Shown: positions 1-12,960 of the stretch, in pieces
How positions within the stretch are numbered: position 1 is the stretch's first letter
How the letters are laid out: the number at the start of each line of letters is the position of its first letter
Source of the DNA: Rhodospirillaceae bacterium
Lineage (GTDB): Bacteria > Pseudomonadota > Alphaproteobacteria > Thalassobaculales > Thalassobaculaceae
DNA length: 64,000 nt
Assembly: GCA_018401495.1 (NCBI GenBank)
Contig: JAGYJX010000005.1
Span: 310,001-374,000 of the forward strand
Direction of reading: 5' to 3'
Notes under the pieces: generated by a model
Told to the model about the DNA's origin: nothing
Seen by the model: only the letters and a program-made list of their open reading frames with translations
The model's database searches: none
Position numbers and translations under genes: made by a program

Positions 1-3462
<3,462 letters not shown>

Positions 3463-3463
<1 letters not shown>

Positions 3464-4163
3464 TGAGCAACGCGACCTACACCCACCGCCGCGGCGAGAT
3501 CGAGACCTACTTCGATCGGACAGCGGCCGACGCCTGGGCTCGCCTGACCTCGGACGCGCCGGTCAGTGGCATCCGCGCCACCGTCCGCGCCGGCCGCGAC
3601 CGGATGCGCAACCACCTGCTCGACTGGTTGCCGGCCGACCTCACCGGCCATCGCGTCCTCGACGCCGGCTGCGGCACCGGAGCGCTGGCGGTGGAAGCGG
3701 CGCGACGCGGCGCCGAGGTGGTCGCCATCGACCTGTCGCCGACCCTGGTCCAGTTGGCCCGCGACCGGCTGCCGGCGGATCTCGGCGTGGGCCGCGTCGA
3801 CTTCCGGGTGGGCGACATGCTCGACCCGGCGCTCGGCCGGTTCGACCACGTGGTGGCGATGGACAGCCTGATCCACTACACCGCCGGTGACGCGGTTCGG
3901 GTGCTGGCGGCGATCGCCCCGCGCACCTCCGGATCGATCCTGTTCACCTTCGCGCCGCGCACCCCGCTGCTGGCGGTCATGCACACCGTCGGCCGGCTGT
4001 TCCCGCGCGGCGAGCGCGCCCCTCGATACAGCCGGTTGCGGTCGGTCGGCTTCGCGACACGCTGGCCCGCGAGCCGGCCCTCGCCGACTTCAGCATCGGC
4101 CGGGGCGAGCGGGTCGACAGCCGCTTCTACATCTCTCAAGCGATGGAGCTCATCCGGCGATGA
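3463..4163 (+). CDS. bchM: Magnesium-protoporphyrin IX O-methyltransferase, one frameshift
   Basis: BchM transfers a methyl group from S-adenosylmethionine to the propionate of Mg-protoporphyrin IX, making the substrate of AcsF. The SAM-binding loop VLDAGCGTGALAVEAARRG is clear near residue 65. The first frame runs to about 4020. Conserved C-terminal sequence, ending SRFYISQAMELIRR, then continues in another frame. One C missing from the CCCC run at about 4019-4022 explains this, and the restored length is about 233 residues. The restored stop at 4161-4163 overlaps the lhaA start as ATGA, which supports the repair. Confidence 0.93.
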
Positions 4164-5593
4164 CCGCAACGCGTCGCAAGCTGTCGCATATGTGGATGGC
4201 GGCCGCCCCGCGGTTCCTGCCGTTCGCCGACGCCGCGACGCCCGAGTTGCCGCTCGGACGCCTGCTCAGGCTGTCGCTGTTCCAGGTCTCGGTCGGTATG
4301 GCGATCGTGCTCCTGAATGGCACCCTGAACCGGGTGATGATCGTCGAAATGAACGTTCCGACGTGGCTCGTGGCCTTGATGGTCTCGCTGCCCCTGCTGT
4401 TCGCACCGTTCCGCGTGCTGGTCGGGTTCCGCAGCGACAACTACCGTTCGCTGCTCGGCTGGCGGCGAGTGCCGTTCATCTGGCTCGGAACGCTGCTGCA
4501 GTTCGGCGGCCTGGCGATCATGCCGTTCGCGCTGATCCTGCTGTCGGGCGACTCAAACGGCCCGGCCTGGGTCGGCTACGCCAGTTCGGCGCTGGCCTTT
4601 CTGCTGGTCGGCGCCGGATTGCACACGACCCAGACGGCCGGGCTGGCGCTGGCGACCGATCTCGCGACCGAGTCGACCCGCCCACGGGTGGTGGCAATGC
4701 TGTACGTCATGCTGCTGGTCGGCATGGCCGGGTCGGCCCTGGTCATCGGCGAACTGCTGTCCGATTTCAGCCAGCTGACGCTGATCAAGGTGATCCAGGG
4801 AACCGCGGTGGCGACCATGGCGCTGAACCTGATCGCGCTCTGGAAGCAGGAGGCCCGCGACCCGTCCCGGACCCGTCCGGACCGCCCGCTGCCGCGCTTC
4901 TCGGAGTCCTGGGGTGATTTCATCGCCGGGGGCCGGGCGGGGCGGCTGCTGGTCGCCGTGTTCCTCGGGACCGCCGCGTTCAGCATGCAGGATATCCTCC
5001 TTGAGCCGTACGGCGGCGAGATCCTCGCCATGAGTGTCGGCGAAACCACCCGCCTGACCGCCCTGTTCGCCGTCGGCACCCTGGTCGGCTTCGCGCTGGC
5101 GGCCCGCGATCTCGGGCGCGGCGGCGACCCCTGCAAGCTGGCCGCGATCGGCTGCGTGGTCGGGGTGTTCGCCTTCTCGGCTCTGGTGTTCGCCTCGCCG
5201 CTGCAATCGGCCGGAATGTTCCAGGCCGGCACCGCGCTGATCGGCCTCGGCGGCGGGATGTTCGCCGTCGGATCTTTGATCGCCGCGATGGGCCTGGCGG
5301 CCAGCGCCGGCGGCGGTCTCGCCCTCGGCGCCTGGGGCGCGGTCCAGGCGACCGCGGCGGGCGGCGGCATCATGGCTGGCGGAGCCGTGCGGGACATCGT
5401 CTCGCACCTGGCCTCGAGCGGTCTGCTCGGCGAGGTGCTGAATCACCCCGCCACCGGCTACGGAGCCGTCTACCACATCGAAATCGTTCTTCTTTTCGCG
5501 ACCCTCGCCGTCATCGGCCCGCTGGTCCGCTACGCGGGCACGCAACCTCAGCCGACGACGGCCAGATTCGGGCTCGCGGAGTTCCCCGGATAG
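4160..5593 (+). CDS. lhaA: Light-harvesting complex assembly permease of the PucC/LhaA family
   Basis: This 477-residue polytopic membrane protein belongs to the PucC/LhaA branch of the major facilitator superfamily, whose members help assemble light-harvesting complexes. About twelve hydrophobic segments are visible, and the family-typical stretches LVGFRSDNYRSLLGWRRVP and SMQDILLEPYGGE are present. The position between bchM and puhA is the usual one for lhaA, which acts on LH1. The ATG at 4160 overlaps the repaired bchM stop, so translation is probably coupled. The window has no pucBA genes, so an LH1 role is the simplest reading. Confidence 0.93.
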   Translation: MTATRRKLSHMWMAAAPRFLPFADAATPELPLGRLLRLSLFQVSVGMAIVLLNGTLNRVMIVEMNVPTWLVALMVSLPLLFAPFRVLVGFRSDNYRSLLGWRRVPFIWLGTLLQFGGLAIMPFALILLSGDSNGPAWVGYASSALAFLLVGAGLHTTQTAGLALATDLATESTRPRVVAMLYVMLLVGMAGSALVIGELLSDFSQLTLIKVIQGTAVATMALNLIALWKQEARDPSRTRPDRPLPRFSESWGDFIAGGRAGRLLVAVFLGTAAFSMQDILLEPYGGEILAMSVGETTRLTALFAVGTLVGFALAARDLGRGGDPCKLAAIGCVVGVFAFSALVFASPLQSAGMFQAGTALIGLGGGMFAVGSLIAAMGLAASAGGGLALGAWGAVQATAAGGGIMAGGAVRDIVSHLASSGLLGEVLNHPATGYGAVYHIEIVLLFATLAVIGPLVRYAGTQPQPTTARFGLAEFPG

Positions 5594-5607
5594 GGAGGGT
5601 CAGGATC

Positions 5608-6378
5608 ATGGAAATCGGGGCTATCACCGGACACATCGACGTCGCGCAGGTCGTTCTCTACGCGTTCTGGATTTTCTTCGCAGGCTTGATCTTCTACCTG
5701 CGCCGTGAGGATCGGCGGGAAGGCTTTCCGCTGGAGAACGACATCACCGGCAAGGTCGAGGACATCGGCCTGATCTGGATGGGAGGTGTCAAACGGTTTG
5801 CCCTTCCCGAAGGCGGCTACGCCGAGTCGCCGAGCTACAAGCGCGAGACCCGCCCGCTGAACGCCGTGCCGGTTGCGGGCTTTCCGGGCGCACCGCTCAG
5901 CCCGAGCGGAAACCCGATGCTGGCCGGCGTCGGACCGGGTTCCTGGGCCGAACGCAAGGACATTCCGGACATGACCGCTGACGGCCATCCGCGCATTGTT
6001 CCCATGCGCGCTGCCGCCGATTTCCGGGTGGTCGAGGGTGACCTGGATCCCCGCGGCATGCCGGTCGTCGCTGGCGACGGCTCGGTCGCCGGCACGGTAA
6101 GCGACGTCTGGGTCGACATCGCCGAGGTGCTGATCCGCTACCTGGAGGTCACGGTAGGCACCGGCGAGACCGCCCGCACCGTTCTCGTGCCCTCGGGCTT
6201 CGCCGACATCCGCCGCGGCAAGGTCGATGTGAAGTCGATTTACGCCGCCCAGTTCGCCGACGTTCCGGCGATCAAGACCCCGGCCCGGATCACCCGGCTC
6301 GAGGAGGAACAGATCATGGCCTACTTCGGCGCCGGCATCCTTTACGCCGACAAGCGCCGGGCGGAGTCCCTCCTGTGA
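5608..6378 (+). CDS. puhA: Photosynthetic reaction centre H subunit
   Basis: PuhA caps the cytoplasmic face of the reaction centre and shapes proton uptake to the secondary quinone. The 256-residue protein begins with a short periplasmic segment, has one membrane helix (residues about 12-32) followed by YLRREDRREGFPLE, and continues as the PRC-barrel-like cytoplasmic domain. GGAGGGTCAGG precedes the ATG. Its last codons overlap the GTG of puhB. It was read without any frameshift. Confidence 0.98.
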   Translation: MEIGAITGHIDVAQVVLYAFWIFFAGLIFYLRREDRREGFPLENDITGKVEDIGLIWMGGVKRFALPEGGYAESPSYKRETRPLNAVPVAGFPGAPLSPSGNPMLAGVGPGSWAERKDIPDMTADGHPRIVPMRAAADFRVVEGDLDPRGMPVVAGDGSVAGTVSDVWVDIAEVLIRYLEVTVGTGETARTVLVPSGFADIRRGKVDVKSIYAAQFADVPAIKTPARITRLEEEQIMAYFGAGILYADKRRAESLL

Positions 6379-7058
6379 TCGCGGAGTTCGACGACTCTCG
6401 CCCGTTCTCCGCGTCCCCCGAGGGAATGGGACGCGAGGAACGCATCGTCTGGCAAGGCGCGCCGGACTGGCGGAGCCTTGCGCTACGATCGCTTCGCATG
6501 CGCGAGGTGGCGGCCTACTTCCTGCTGATCATGGCCTGGCGGTTCGGCACCGAAATCGCCACCGGCAACGGCCTGGAGGCAGCGTTTTCGTCGGCTGGTT
6601 GGCCGTTCGCACTCGGGCTGCCGGTGCTGGGGTTCCTGGCGCTTTACGCCCGGCTGGTCGCGCGCAGCACGCTGTACACGGTGACCACCGAGCGTTTGGT
6701 GATGCGGATCGGCGTGGCACTGCCAATGACCGTGACGGTTCCCCTCTCGCTCGTGCAGTCGATGGACCTGCGCCTCAACCCGGACCGCACCGGCGACATC
6801 ACGATATCCGTGCTGCCCGAGCAGCGGCTTTCATACATAGTGCTGTGGCCGCACGCACGGCCATGGCGGATCGGACGGCCGGAGGCTTCGCTCAGGGCAG
6901 TTCCGGACGCTCAAGCGATTTCGACTGCGATCAGCCGGGCGCTTGCCCGGCAGGCCGGCCAAGCGGAGCCGGCGGCGCCCGCCGGGCAGAGCGCTCCGGC
7001 GGCACGCGCCCCGGAGAGCACCCAGACGTCCGGTTCGCTGGCCTCGGCGGCCGGCTGA
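6375..7058 (+). CDS. puhB: Photosynthetic complex assembly protein PuhB
   Basis: PuhB is a membrane protein needed for efficient reaction-centre assembly in Rhodobacter. The 227-residue product starts at GTG 6375, overlapping the puhA stop as GTGA. An N-terminal soluble stretch containing ERIVWQGAPDWRSLA is followed by hydrophobic segments around residues 45-95 and a bacterial PH-like domain (TLYTVTTERLVMRIGVALP). The last 40 residues are low-complexity, rich in Ala, Gln and Pro, and look species-specific. Confidence 0.93.
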   Translation: MIAEFDDSRPFSASPEGMGREERIVWQGAPDWRSLALRSLRMREVAAYFLLIMAWRFGTEIATGNGLEAAFSSAGWPFALGLPVLGFLALYARLVARSTLYTVTTERLVMRIGVALPMTVTVPLSLVQSMDLRLNPDRTGDITISVLPEQRLSYIVLWPHARPWRIGRPEASLRAVPDAQAISTAISRALARQAGQAEPAAPAGQSAPAARAPESTQTSGSLASAAG

Positions 7059-7079
7059 CCGATCCGAGGAGGACGCGTC

Positions 7080-7567
7080 GTGAATCGACACGAACGACCC
7101 AACGAAGTGCCCCGCTTCGCACTGATTGCTGCTGCCATCCTGATCGTCGGGTCGATCTCGGCGGCGGGCGCCACCACGGCTGACCGGTGGCTTCGTCGTC
7201 GCCCCCGCCACCGGCCGAGATTGTCGAGAGCCGCGACCTGAGGTTCGAGGATCGCGCCGACCGGGGCATCAATGTCATCGACGCCGAGACTGGCGTGGTC
7301 GTGGCGGAACTGGCACCCGGCACGCACGGCTTCATCCGCGGGATGATGCGCGGGCTGTCGCGTGACCGCCGGGTCCACCGGGTCGGTCCCGAGGTACCAT
7401 TCACCCTCGCCCGCTGGTCCGATGGCCGACATTCGCTCTCGGACCCGTCGACTGGCAACGTGCTGCACTTGGCGGCCTTCGGCTTTGCGAACGTCAAGGA
7501 GTTCGCGGACCTGCTGCCGGAAACCACGTCAACCGCGTCGCTCGGCGAGCGGCAGGTCCGGCGATGA
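7080..7567 (+). CDS. puhC: Photosynthetic complex assembly protein PuhC, one frameshift
   Basis: PuhC is a single-span membrane protein that helps organise the RC-LH1 core. A GTG start at 7080 follows GAGGAGGACG and gives an N-terminal membrane helix (ALIAAAILIVGSISAAG). At about 7186 the frame changes, and the periplasmic domain (ESRDLRFEDRADRGINVID onward) continues in the next frame. Restoring one G in a shortened G run rejoins them into 162 residues. The stop overlaps the next ATG. The position after puhB supports the assignment. Confidence 0.88.
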
Positions 7568-7869
7568 TCGGCATGTTCCTCAGCGACCGCCGGGTGTTCG
7601 ACGTCGACTGCACGATCGACATCGAATGTTCCATCGACAGCTTCCACGCCCATGTCGAGCTGGAAGGCGACATTCAGATCCGGCCAGGTGACCAGGTCCT
7701 GGTTCATGGCGATCCGATCGAAGTCCCATACGGCGAGCGCCGTCAGTTCGTAAGGCGCGCCACGGTGACCCGAGCAACCTGGCTCGAGCAGCAGTGGACC
7801 CGTCTCACCGCCCATTTCGAGCTCACCGAGCTCTACGACCTCAGCTTTTCCGGCAGGAGGGACTTATGA
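7564..7869 (+). CDS. Small conserved-position protein between puhC and acsF, function unknown
   Basis: This 101-residue protein has no signal peptide or membrane span. It is rich in Asp, Glu, Val and Ile in its first half (DVDCTIDIECSIDSFHAHVE) and looks like a small beta-rich fold, with GDQVLVHGDPIEVPYGE in the middle. The ATG overlaps the puhC stop and its own stop overlaps the acsF ATG, so it is certainly translated as part of the operon. I do not recognise a named family. The context suggests a role in reaction-centre assembly or with the AcsF cyclase, but that is inference. Confidence 0.75.
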   Translation: MIGMFLSDRRVFDVDCTIDIECSIDSFHAHVELEGDIQIRPGDQVLVHGDPIEVPYGERRQFVRRATVTRATWLEQQWTRLTAHFELTELYDLSFSGRRDL

Positions 7870-8939
7870 ACGCCGCCATCGCCGACGCCATGGACGCCCG
7901 GTACGACACGACCGGAATGGCTACCCAGGACACCGTCCTCAGCCCGCACTTCTACACCACCGACTATCAGGCCCTCGACCGCATCGACGTCGAGCCGGTG
8001 CGCGCGGACTGGGACCGGCTCATGGAGGAGTTCCAGGCCGACGCCAACCGCGGTCACTTTCGTCGGTCGGCCGAATTCGACACCGTCGACTTCGATGCCT
8101 ACTCGCCGGAGCTGCAGCGCGAGCTGGTGGACTTCCTGGTGAGTTCGGTGACCTCCGAATTTTCCGGCTGCGTGCTTTACGCCGAGACCAAAAGCGGGTG
8201 CAGAACCCCGACATCAAACGACTGTTCCGCTACATGGCGCGCGACGAATCCCGTCACGCCGGGATTCATCAACGATACGCTCAAGGATTTCGGCATTGCC
8301 GTGAACCTGGGCTTCCTGACGAAGGCAAAGAAGTACAAATACTTCAGCCCGAAATTCATCTTCTACGCAGTCTACCTGTCCGAGAAGATCGGCTACGCTC
8401 GTTACATCACCATCTACCGGCAGCTCGAGAAGCATCCGGAGATGCGGATCCACCCGATCTTCAAATGGTTCAAGGAATGGTGCAACGACGAGTTCCGGCA
8501 CGGCGAGGCGTTCGCTCTGCTGATGCGCGCCAATCCGCATTTGCTGACCGGCGCCAACCGGCTGTGGATCCGTTTCTTCCTGCTGGCGGTGTACGCGACC
8601 ATGTACGTGCGCGACCATTCCCGCCCGCACTTCCACGCCGCCCTTGGCCTCGATCCCACGGAATACGACCTGCAGGTGTTCCGCGTCACTTCCGAGATCT
8701 CCAAGCAGGTGTTTCCGTTCACCCTCGACACCGACGCCCCGGCGTTCCGTGCCGGGCTCGACCGACTGCGGCGGATCGCCGACGGCATCGCCGCGGCGCG
8801 GGCCCAGGGTGGGATTGGCGGAGGGCTGCGGCGGATTGGCCTGACGGTGGCGGCCGGTCTCACCTTTGCCCAACTGTACCTGCACCCGGTGCAGGACCAT
8901 CAGGTGCCGGAGTCGGTGCGCCTCGCGCCGACCTGGTAG
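7866..8939 (+). CDS. acsF: Aerobic Mg-protoporphyrin IX monomethyl ester oxidative cyclase, two compensating frameshifts
   Basis: AcsF is the di-iron oxygenase that forms ring E of bacteriochlorophyll using O2. The product is 357 residues. Conserved stretches SSEFSGCVLYAETK, NDEFRHGEAFALLMRANPH and FPFTLDTDAPAFRAGL are in frame. Between about 8190 and 8264 the raw frame is nonsense. The family sequence NPDIKRLFRYMARDESRHAG, which carries the first EXXH di-iron motif, is read in another frame there. One A missing from the AAAA run at 8190-8193 and one extra A at 8264 explain this exactly. ATG 7866 overlaps the preceding stop. Confidence 0.94.
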   Translation: MNAAIADAMDARYDTTGMATQDTVLSPHFYTTDYQALDRIDVEPVRADWDRLMEEFQADANRGHFRRSAEFDTVDFDAYSPELQRELVDFLVSSVTSEFSGCVLYAETKSGCRTPTSNDCSATWRATNPVTPGFINDTLKDFGIAVNLGFLTKAKKYKYFSPKFIFYAVYLSEKIGYARYITIYRQLEKHPEMRIHPIFKWFKEWCNDEFRHGEAFALLMRANPHLLTGANRLWIRFFLLAVYATMYVRDHSRPHFHAALGLDPTEYDLQVFRVTSEISKQVFPFTLDTDAPAFRAGLDRLRRIADGIAAARAQGGIGGGLRRIGLTVAAGLTFAQLYLHPVQDHQVPESVRLAPTW

Positions 8940-8955
8940 ACGGAGGAACAAGCGG

Positions 8956-9802
8956 GTGTGGGATCTCGCCGACTACGCGTTGCCGCCGCTGTACGCGCTG
9001 TTCATCTGGTGGTTCAGCACCGGGCTGATCCTGTGGCTCACCCGCTTGCCCGAACGAGCACGGCCAGCGCTGCTGGCCGGCGCCACGGCCGGACTGGCGC
9101 TGGCGCTGGTCGGCGTGGTCTACAGCGCCGGCGACACCAGCACGGTCGGCGGCTACCACGCCTTCACCTACGCGTTGGCGGTCTGGGCCTGGCATGAACT
9201 GACGTTCCTGCTCGGGATGATCACCGGACCTCGCAAGCTGGCGCAGACGCCGAACGCCGGCGGCGCCCGTCGTTTCCGCGAGGCGTCGGCGACGATCGCC
9301 TACCACGAGCTGGCCATCGCCCTCACCGCGGCGCTGATCGTCCTCCTGACCTGGGACGCTCCCAACCAGGTCGCGACCTGGACCTTCACGGCGCTGTGGG
9401 TGCTCCGGCTGAGCGCCAAGCTGAACGTCTTTCTCGGGGTTCCGCACTTCGGCGACGAGTTGCTGCCGGCGCGGCTCCTCCACCTGAAGAGCTATTTCGC
9501 CACGCGCGCGATCAACCCGCTGTTCCCGGTTTCGGTTACCGCGATCACGGCGACGGCGGCACTGATGCTGGACCATGCCTGGCGGGTCGACGCCGCCGGG
9601 CTTCGAGGTCGCCGGCTATGCCTGCCTCGGCGCGCTGGTCGCGCTGGCAGCGCTCGAGCATTGGTTCATGGTATTGCCGGTGCGCGACGCAGCGCTCTGG
9701 CAGTGGGCCGCCAACCGCGGCCGATCGACCGCCGCCGGCGGCAACGACGACGACACCGCCCGCTTCGAGACCCGGCCGGCTCCGGCCGCCGGATCGGGCT
9801 GA
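8956..9802 (+). CDS. puhE: Photosynthetic complex assembly protein PuhE, one frameshift
   Basis: PuhE is a polytopic membrane protein that modulates bacteriochlorophyll production and reaction-centre assembly. A GTG start at 8956 follows GGAGGAACAAGC. About seven hydrophobic segments are seen, with the family-like stretches GGYHAFTYALAVWAWHELTF and LNVFLGVPHFGDELLP. At about 9598 one extra base shifts the frame. The end (FEVAGYACLGALVALAALEH onward) continues in the next frame to the stop at 9802, giving about 281 residues. A short charged tail follows the last helix. Confidence 0.9.
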
Positions 9803-9853
9803 GGGTAACCAGAGAGGGCCGCGGGACACACTGCGACCAAAGTGGAGGCGACG

Positions 9854-11065
9854 ATGATTTACGAATCCTTCTTCAAGAGCCAGCTCGACGGCCTCCGCCA
9901 GGAAGGTCGCTACCGCGTCTTCACCGACATCGAACGCCGCCGCGGCGAGTTCCCGCTTGCCACGCGCCACGGCTCGGACGGCCGCGGTCAGGTCACCGTC
10001 TGGTGCTCCAACGATTACCTCGGCATGGGGCAGTTCCCGCCGGTCCTGGCGGCCATGCACCAAGCCCTCGATGAATGCGGCGCCGGCGCCGGCGGAACCC
10101 GCAACATCTCGGGCACCAACCACTACCATGTGCTGCTCGAGGCTGAACTCGCCGACCTGCACGGCAAGGAGAGCGCGCTGCTCTTCACCTCCGGCTACGT
10201 CTCGAATTGGGCGGCGCTTGGGACCCTGGCGTCGCGGATCCCGAATTGCGCGGTCCTGTCGGACGCCGCGAACCACGCCTCGATGATCGAGGGCATCCGG
10301 CACAGCCGGGCCGAGAAGATCATCTTCAAGCACAACGATCCCGAGGACCTGAACCGCAAGCTCGCCCTGCTGCCGCCGGATCGGCCGAAGCTGGTGGCGT
10401 TCGAGTCGGTCTACTCGATGGACGGCGACATCGCCCCGATCGCCGAGATCTGCGATGTGGCCGAGGCACACGGCGCCATGACCTACCTGGACGAGGTGCA
10501 CGCGGTCGGCCTGTACGGGCCGCGCGGCGGCGGCATCTCCGAGCGCGAGGGCGTCGCCGACCGGCTGACCGTGATCGAGGGAACCCTCGGCAAGGCGTTC
10601 GGCGTCCTCGGCGGTTACATCGCCGCTTCCGAGGCGCTGTGCGACTTCGTCCGCAGTTTCTCCTCCGGGTTCATCTTCACCACCGCGCTGCCGCCGGCGG
10701 TGGCCGCCGGCGCGATGACCAGCATCCGGCACCTGAAGACCAGTTCGGTCGAGAGGGCCCGCCAGCGGGACCGGGTCGCCAAGGTTCGCCGCGGCCTCGA
10801 CGCCGCCGGCATTCCCCATCTCGACAACCCGAGCCACATCGTGCCGGTGATGGTCGGTGATCCGGTACAGTGCAAGCAGATCAGCGACACCCTGCTCGAC
10901 GAGTTCGGCGTCTACGTCCAGCCGATCAACTACCCTACCGTCGAGCGCGGCACCGAGCGCCTGCGGATCACGCCGTCGCCAATCCATTCGGACGCCGACA
11001 TCGCGCACCTGATCGCGTCGCTGGAGACCATCTGGGCGCGCATTGGGCTGCGTCGGGCGGCCTGA
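9854..11065 (+). CDS. hemA: 5-aminolevulinate synthase
   Basis: This PLP enzyme condenses glycine and succinyl-CoA into 5-aminolevulinate, the first precursor of heme and bacteriochlorophyll (C4 pathway). The 403-residue protein has [19 protein letters not shown] and the PLP-lysine region [13 protein letters not shown]. An upstream in-frame GTG exists at 9842, but GGAGG at 9844-9848 overlaps it and fits the ATG at 9854, so that start is used. The stop overlaps the idi ATG. Placing the pathway's entry enzyme inside the cluster ties tetrapyrrole supply to photosystem synthesis. Confidence 0.97.
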   Translation: MIYESFFKSQLDGLRQEGRYRVFTDIERRRGEFPLATRHGSDGRGQVTVWCSNDYLGMGQFPPVLAAMHQALDECGAGAGGTRNISGTNHYHVLLEAELADLHGKESALLFTSGYVSNWAALGTLASRIPNCAVLSDAANHASMIEGIRHSRAEKIIFKHNDPEDLNRKLALLPPDRPKLVAFESVYSMDGDIAPIAEICDVAEAHGAMTYLDEVHAVGLYGPRGGGISEREGVADRLTVIEGTLGKAFGVLGGYIAASEALCDFVRSFSSGFIFTTALPPAVAAGAMTSIRHLKTSSVERARQRDRVAKVRRGLDAAGIPHLDNPSHIVPVMVGDPVQCKQISDTLLDEFGVYVQPINYPTVERGTERLRITPSPIHSDADIAHLIASLETIWARIGLRRAA

Positions 11066-11616
11066 TGGCCAGCGCGGCGCGTCCAGCCCCGTCCATCGCC
11101 GGGCGCTTGACGATCCCGGCGATCGCCGACGACGGTTCGCTCTACCCGATCGAGAAGATGGAGGCGCACCGCCTCGGCGTTCCACACGTCGCGGTGTCGG
11201 TGTTCCTGGTCACCGACGGCCGCCTGCTGATCCAGCGCCGGGCGCTCGGCAAGTACCATTGCGGCGGGCTGTGGGCGAACACCTGCTGCAGCCACCCGCA
11301 CTGGGACGAACCGGTAGCGGACGCCGCCGTGCGGCGCCTCTCGGAGGAACTCGGCGTCACCGGCGTGCGCCTGGTGCCGCAGGGCGAACTGTCGTACCGG
11401 GCCGAGGTCAGCGAGGGCCTCGTTGAGAACGAGCGCGTCCATCTGTACCGCGGCGAGCCCGGTCCCGGCACCGAGTTCCGGCCGGACCCCGACGAAGTGT
11501 CCGAGATCCGCTGGATCGCGCTACCCGAGCTGTTCGCGGAGATGGCCGATGAACCCGAGCGCTTCGCTCCCTGGTTCCGCATCTACCTGGACCGCCGCGC
11601 CGACCTGATGCGCTGA
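11065..11616 (+). CDS. idi: Isopentenyl-diphosphate delta-isomerase, type I
   Basis: Idi interconverts IPP and DMAPP, supplying prenyl units for carotenoids and the bacteriochlorophyll tail. The 183-residue Nudix-fold protein has the active-site region ANTCCSHPHWDE, with the catalytic Cys, and the Nudix-like AAVRRLSEELGV. The ATG overlaps the hemA stop (TGATG). It is the last gene of the rightward block and faces the convergent puf operon. Confidence 0.95.
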   Translation: MASAARPAPSIAGRLTIPAIADDGSLYPIEKMEAHRLGVPHVAVSVFLVTDGRLLIQRRALGKYHCGGLWANTCCSHPHWDEPVADAAVRRLSEELGVTGVRLVPQGELSYRAEVSEGLVENERVHLYRGEPGPGTEFRPDPDEVSEIRWIALPELFAEMADEPERFAPWFRIYLDRRADLMR

Positions 11617-11802
11617 GGCGCCCGCGGTCAGTGGACCGGCCGCACCTTCGACAGCTTCCCCAGAACAATCGCCTGCCCTCGCTGGGCTTGCTTGCGCGGC
11701 TGGTCGCGCCGATGCCTCTGACTAAGCGATCGGATGCATCGTCTTCAGGCGTTCCCGACGAACAGGCGGACGGAGGACTGTGGATGGATCGATCCAGGGT
11801 CC

Positions 11803-11846
11803 GAACAAAAAGCTGGGCCGGTTGGCTTTCGCCGGATCCGGCCCAG
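11803..11846 (-). terminator. Rho-independent terminator of the puf operon
   Basis: On the minus strand a perfect 9-bp stem (arms 11838-11846 and 11813-11821, 16-base loop) is followed directly by CTTTTTG, the layout of an intrinsic terminator. It lies about 55 bases past the pufC stop. On the plus strand the same hairpin is preceded rather than followed by the A/T run, so it fits puf transcripts better than idi. Confidence 0.75.
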
Positions 11847-11864
11847 AGCGGGGAGTGAGGCGTC

Positions 11865-11893
11865 CAGGCGGGCCGGGGCTGCCGGCCCGCCTG
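11865..11893. repeat. Perfect 12-bp hairpin between pufC and the terminator
   Basis: The arms CAGGCGGGCCGG (11865-11876) and its exact reverse complement (11882-11893) enclose a 5-base loop. It starts 8 bases past the pufC stop in the minus-strand transcript. It could protect the puf mRNA 3' end or terminate idi transcripts from the other side. Confidence 0.7.
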
Positions 11894-11900
11894 TCGGGAT

Positions 11901-12948
11901 TCAACGTGGCAACGGCGCCGCCAGCTCGGGATGCTGGCTCAGCATCGAGCCGCCGTAGAGCGGTTTGAAGACACCCTGGTGACAGGTGGCGCAGTTCGCC
12001 TTGGCGGCGTCGCCGGTCGGACCAGCCGCTCCGCCGGGTAGGTCGGCTGCAGCGGGTTCAGGTAGTCGACGTTGAGTTCGCGGACCATCCGGATGCCATG
12101 CCAGGCGGACAGGCGGGCCGGGGGCTCTTGTCCCAGCTCTGGAACGACTGGGTGTTGTGGCAGTAGTTGCAACTCACCCCGAGACCGTCGGCCATGTGCA
12201 TCATCATGCCGTAGGTTTTCTCGGTGCTCTGGATGGTGGCTCCGGGCGCGTCGGTCGGCAACGCCGCCGTCGACTGGACCCGGACGCCGGCATCCCCGAC
12301 AAGATAGTCGGACAGCCAGGTCGTCGGCAGCGAACTCGCAACCGACAGATCCGATGGCAGGTTCTGGCCATCTTTTCTGCCGAGCATGCCCTTCGATGCG
12401 AAGCGCTGCGGCTCGGCGTCGAACCAGATGTTCTGCGGGACCGGGTTGCCGCGGTGACAGGTGTAGCAGGTCACGCCGGTATCCTTGACGTGGTCCTGCC
12501 AGTTGGCGTTGACGTTCCAGGTCATTTCGATCATCCGGCGGGCGACGACCTTGGTGTAGACCGAGTCGTCCGCCAGGTTCTCGAGGTTATGGCAGTAGCC
12601 ACAGCCCTGCTCGGGTGCGACCCACTCGGTGATCGCAGCCATCAGCCGGGTGAACTGGGGCTCCGGCAAGTCGCCCAGGACCGTCACGTTCTCGTAGACG
12701 TCCCTGGCCTTGGGCGCCGCCGCGAGATCGGCGGCGCTGTCGAGCGGGTAGACCTCGGCCGGCATCTGGTTCAACGCCCGCAGCTTGGCATCGGCGCGCG
12801 GATTGATCGGCTGCTCCATGCCGGTGCCTCGGAAGCCGATCTGCTGTACCTCGATCGGCGGCCGCTCCCAGCCGACGGTGAAGGTCCCGGCGATGACGAG
12901 GAGGGCGGCGAACGGCAGCAGCGCCGCAGTGACCCCGAAGTGCTTCAT
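11901..12948 (-). CDS. pufC: Tetraheme cytochrome c subunit of the reaction centre, two frameshifts
   Basis: PufC is the periplasmic electron donor bound to the reaction centre and passes electrons from cytochrome c2 to the special pair. Four heme motifs are visible: CGYCH, CYTCH, CNYCH and, after repair, CATCH. The N terminus is a hydrophobic anchor (LLPFAALLVIAGTFTVGW) without a lipobox Cys. The frame changes at about 12123 (one C lost from a C run) and again at about 12023 (one G lost). Restored, the protein is about 349 residues and ends PELAAPLPR. GAGGAGG precedes the ATG at 12948, which follows the pufM stop by 12 bases. Confidence 0.94.
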
Positions 12949-12960
12949 GTCACGTCCTCC

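Larger units (their letters stand above)
11617..11900. other. Intergenic spacer between convergent idi and pufC
   Basis: These 284 bases hold no convincing gene. The short open frames here lack a ribosome binding site and family resemblance. The right half contains two strong inverted repeats, listed separately, as expected between convergent operons. Confidence 0.7.

Noticed and set aside
9545..11185. 546-residue minus-strand frame opposite hemA
   Set aside because: It is antisense to the conserved hemA gene and compositionally a codon-position mirror.
11631..11858. 75-residue plus-strand frame after idi
   Set aside because: It has no ribosome site or recognisable sequence and runs through the puf terminator hairpin.
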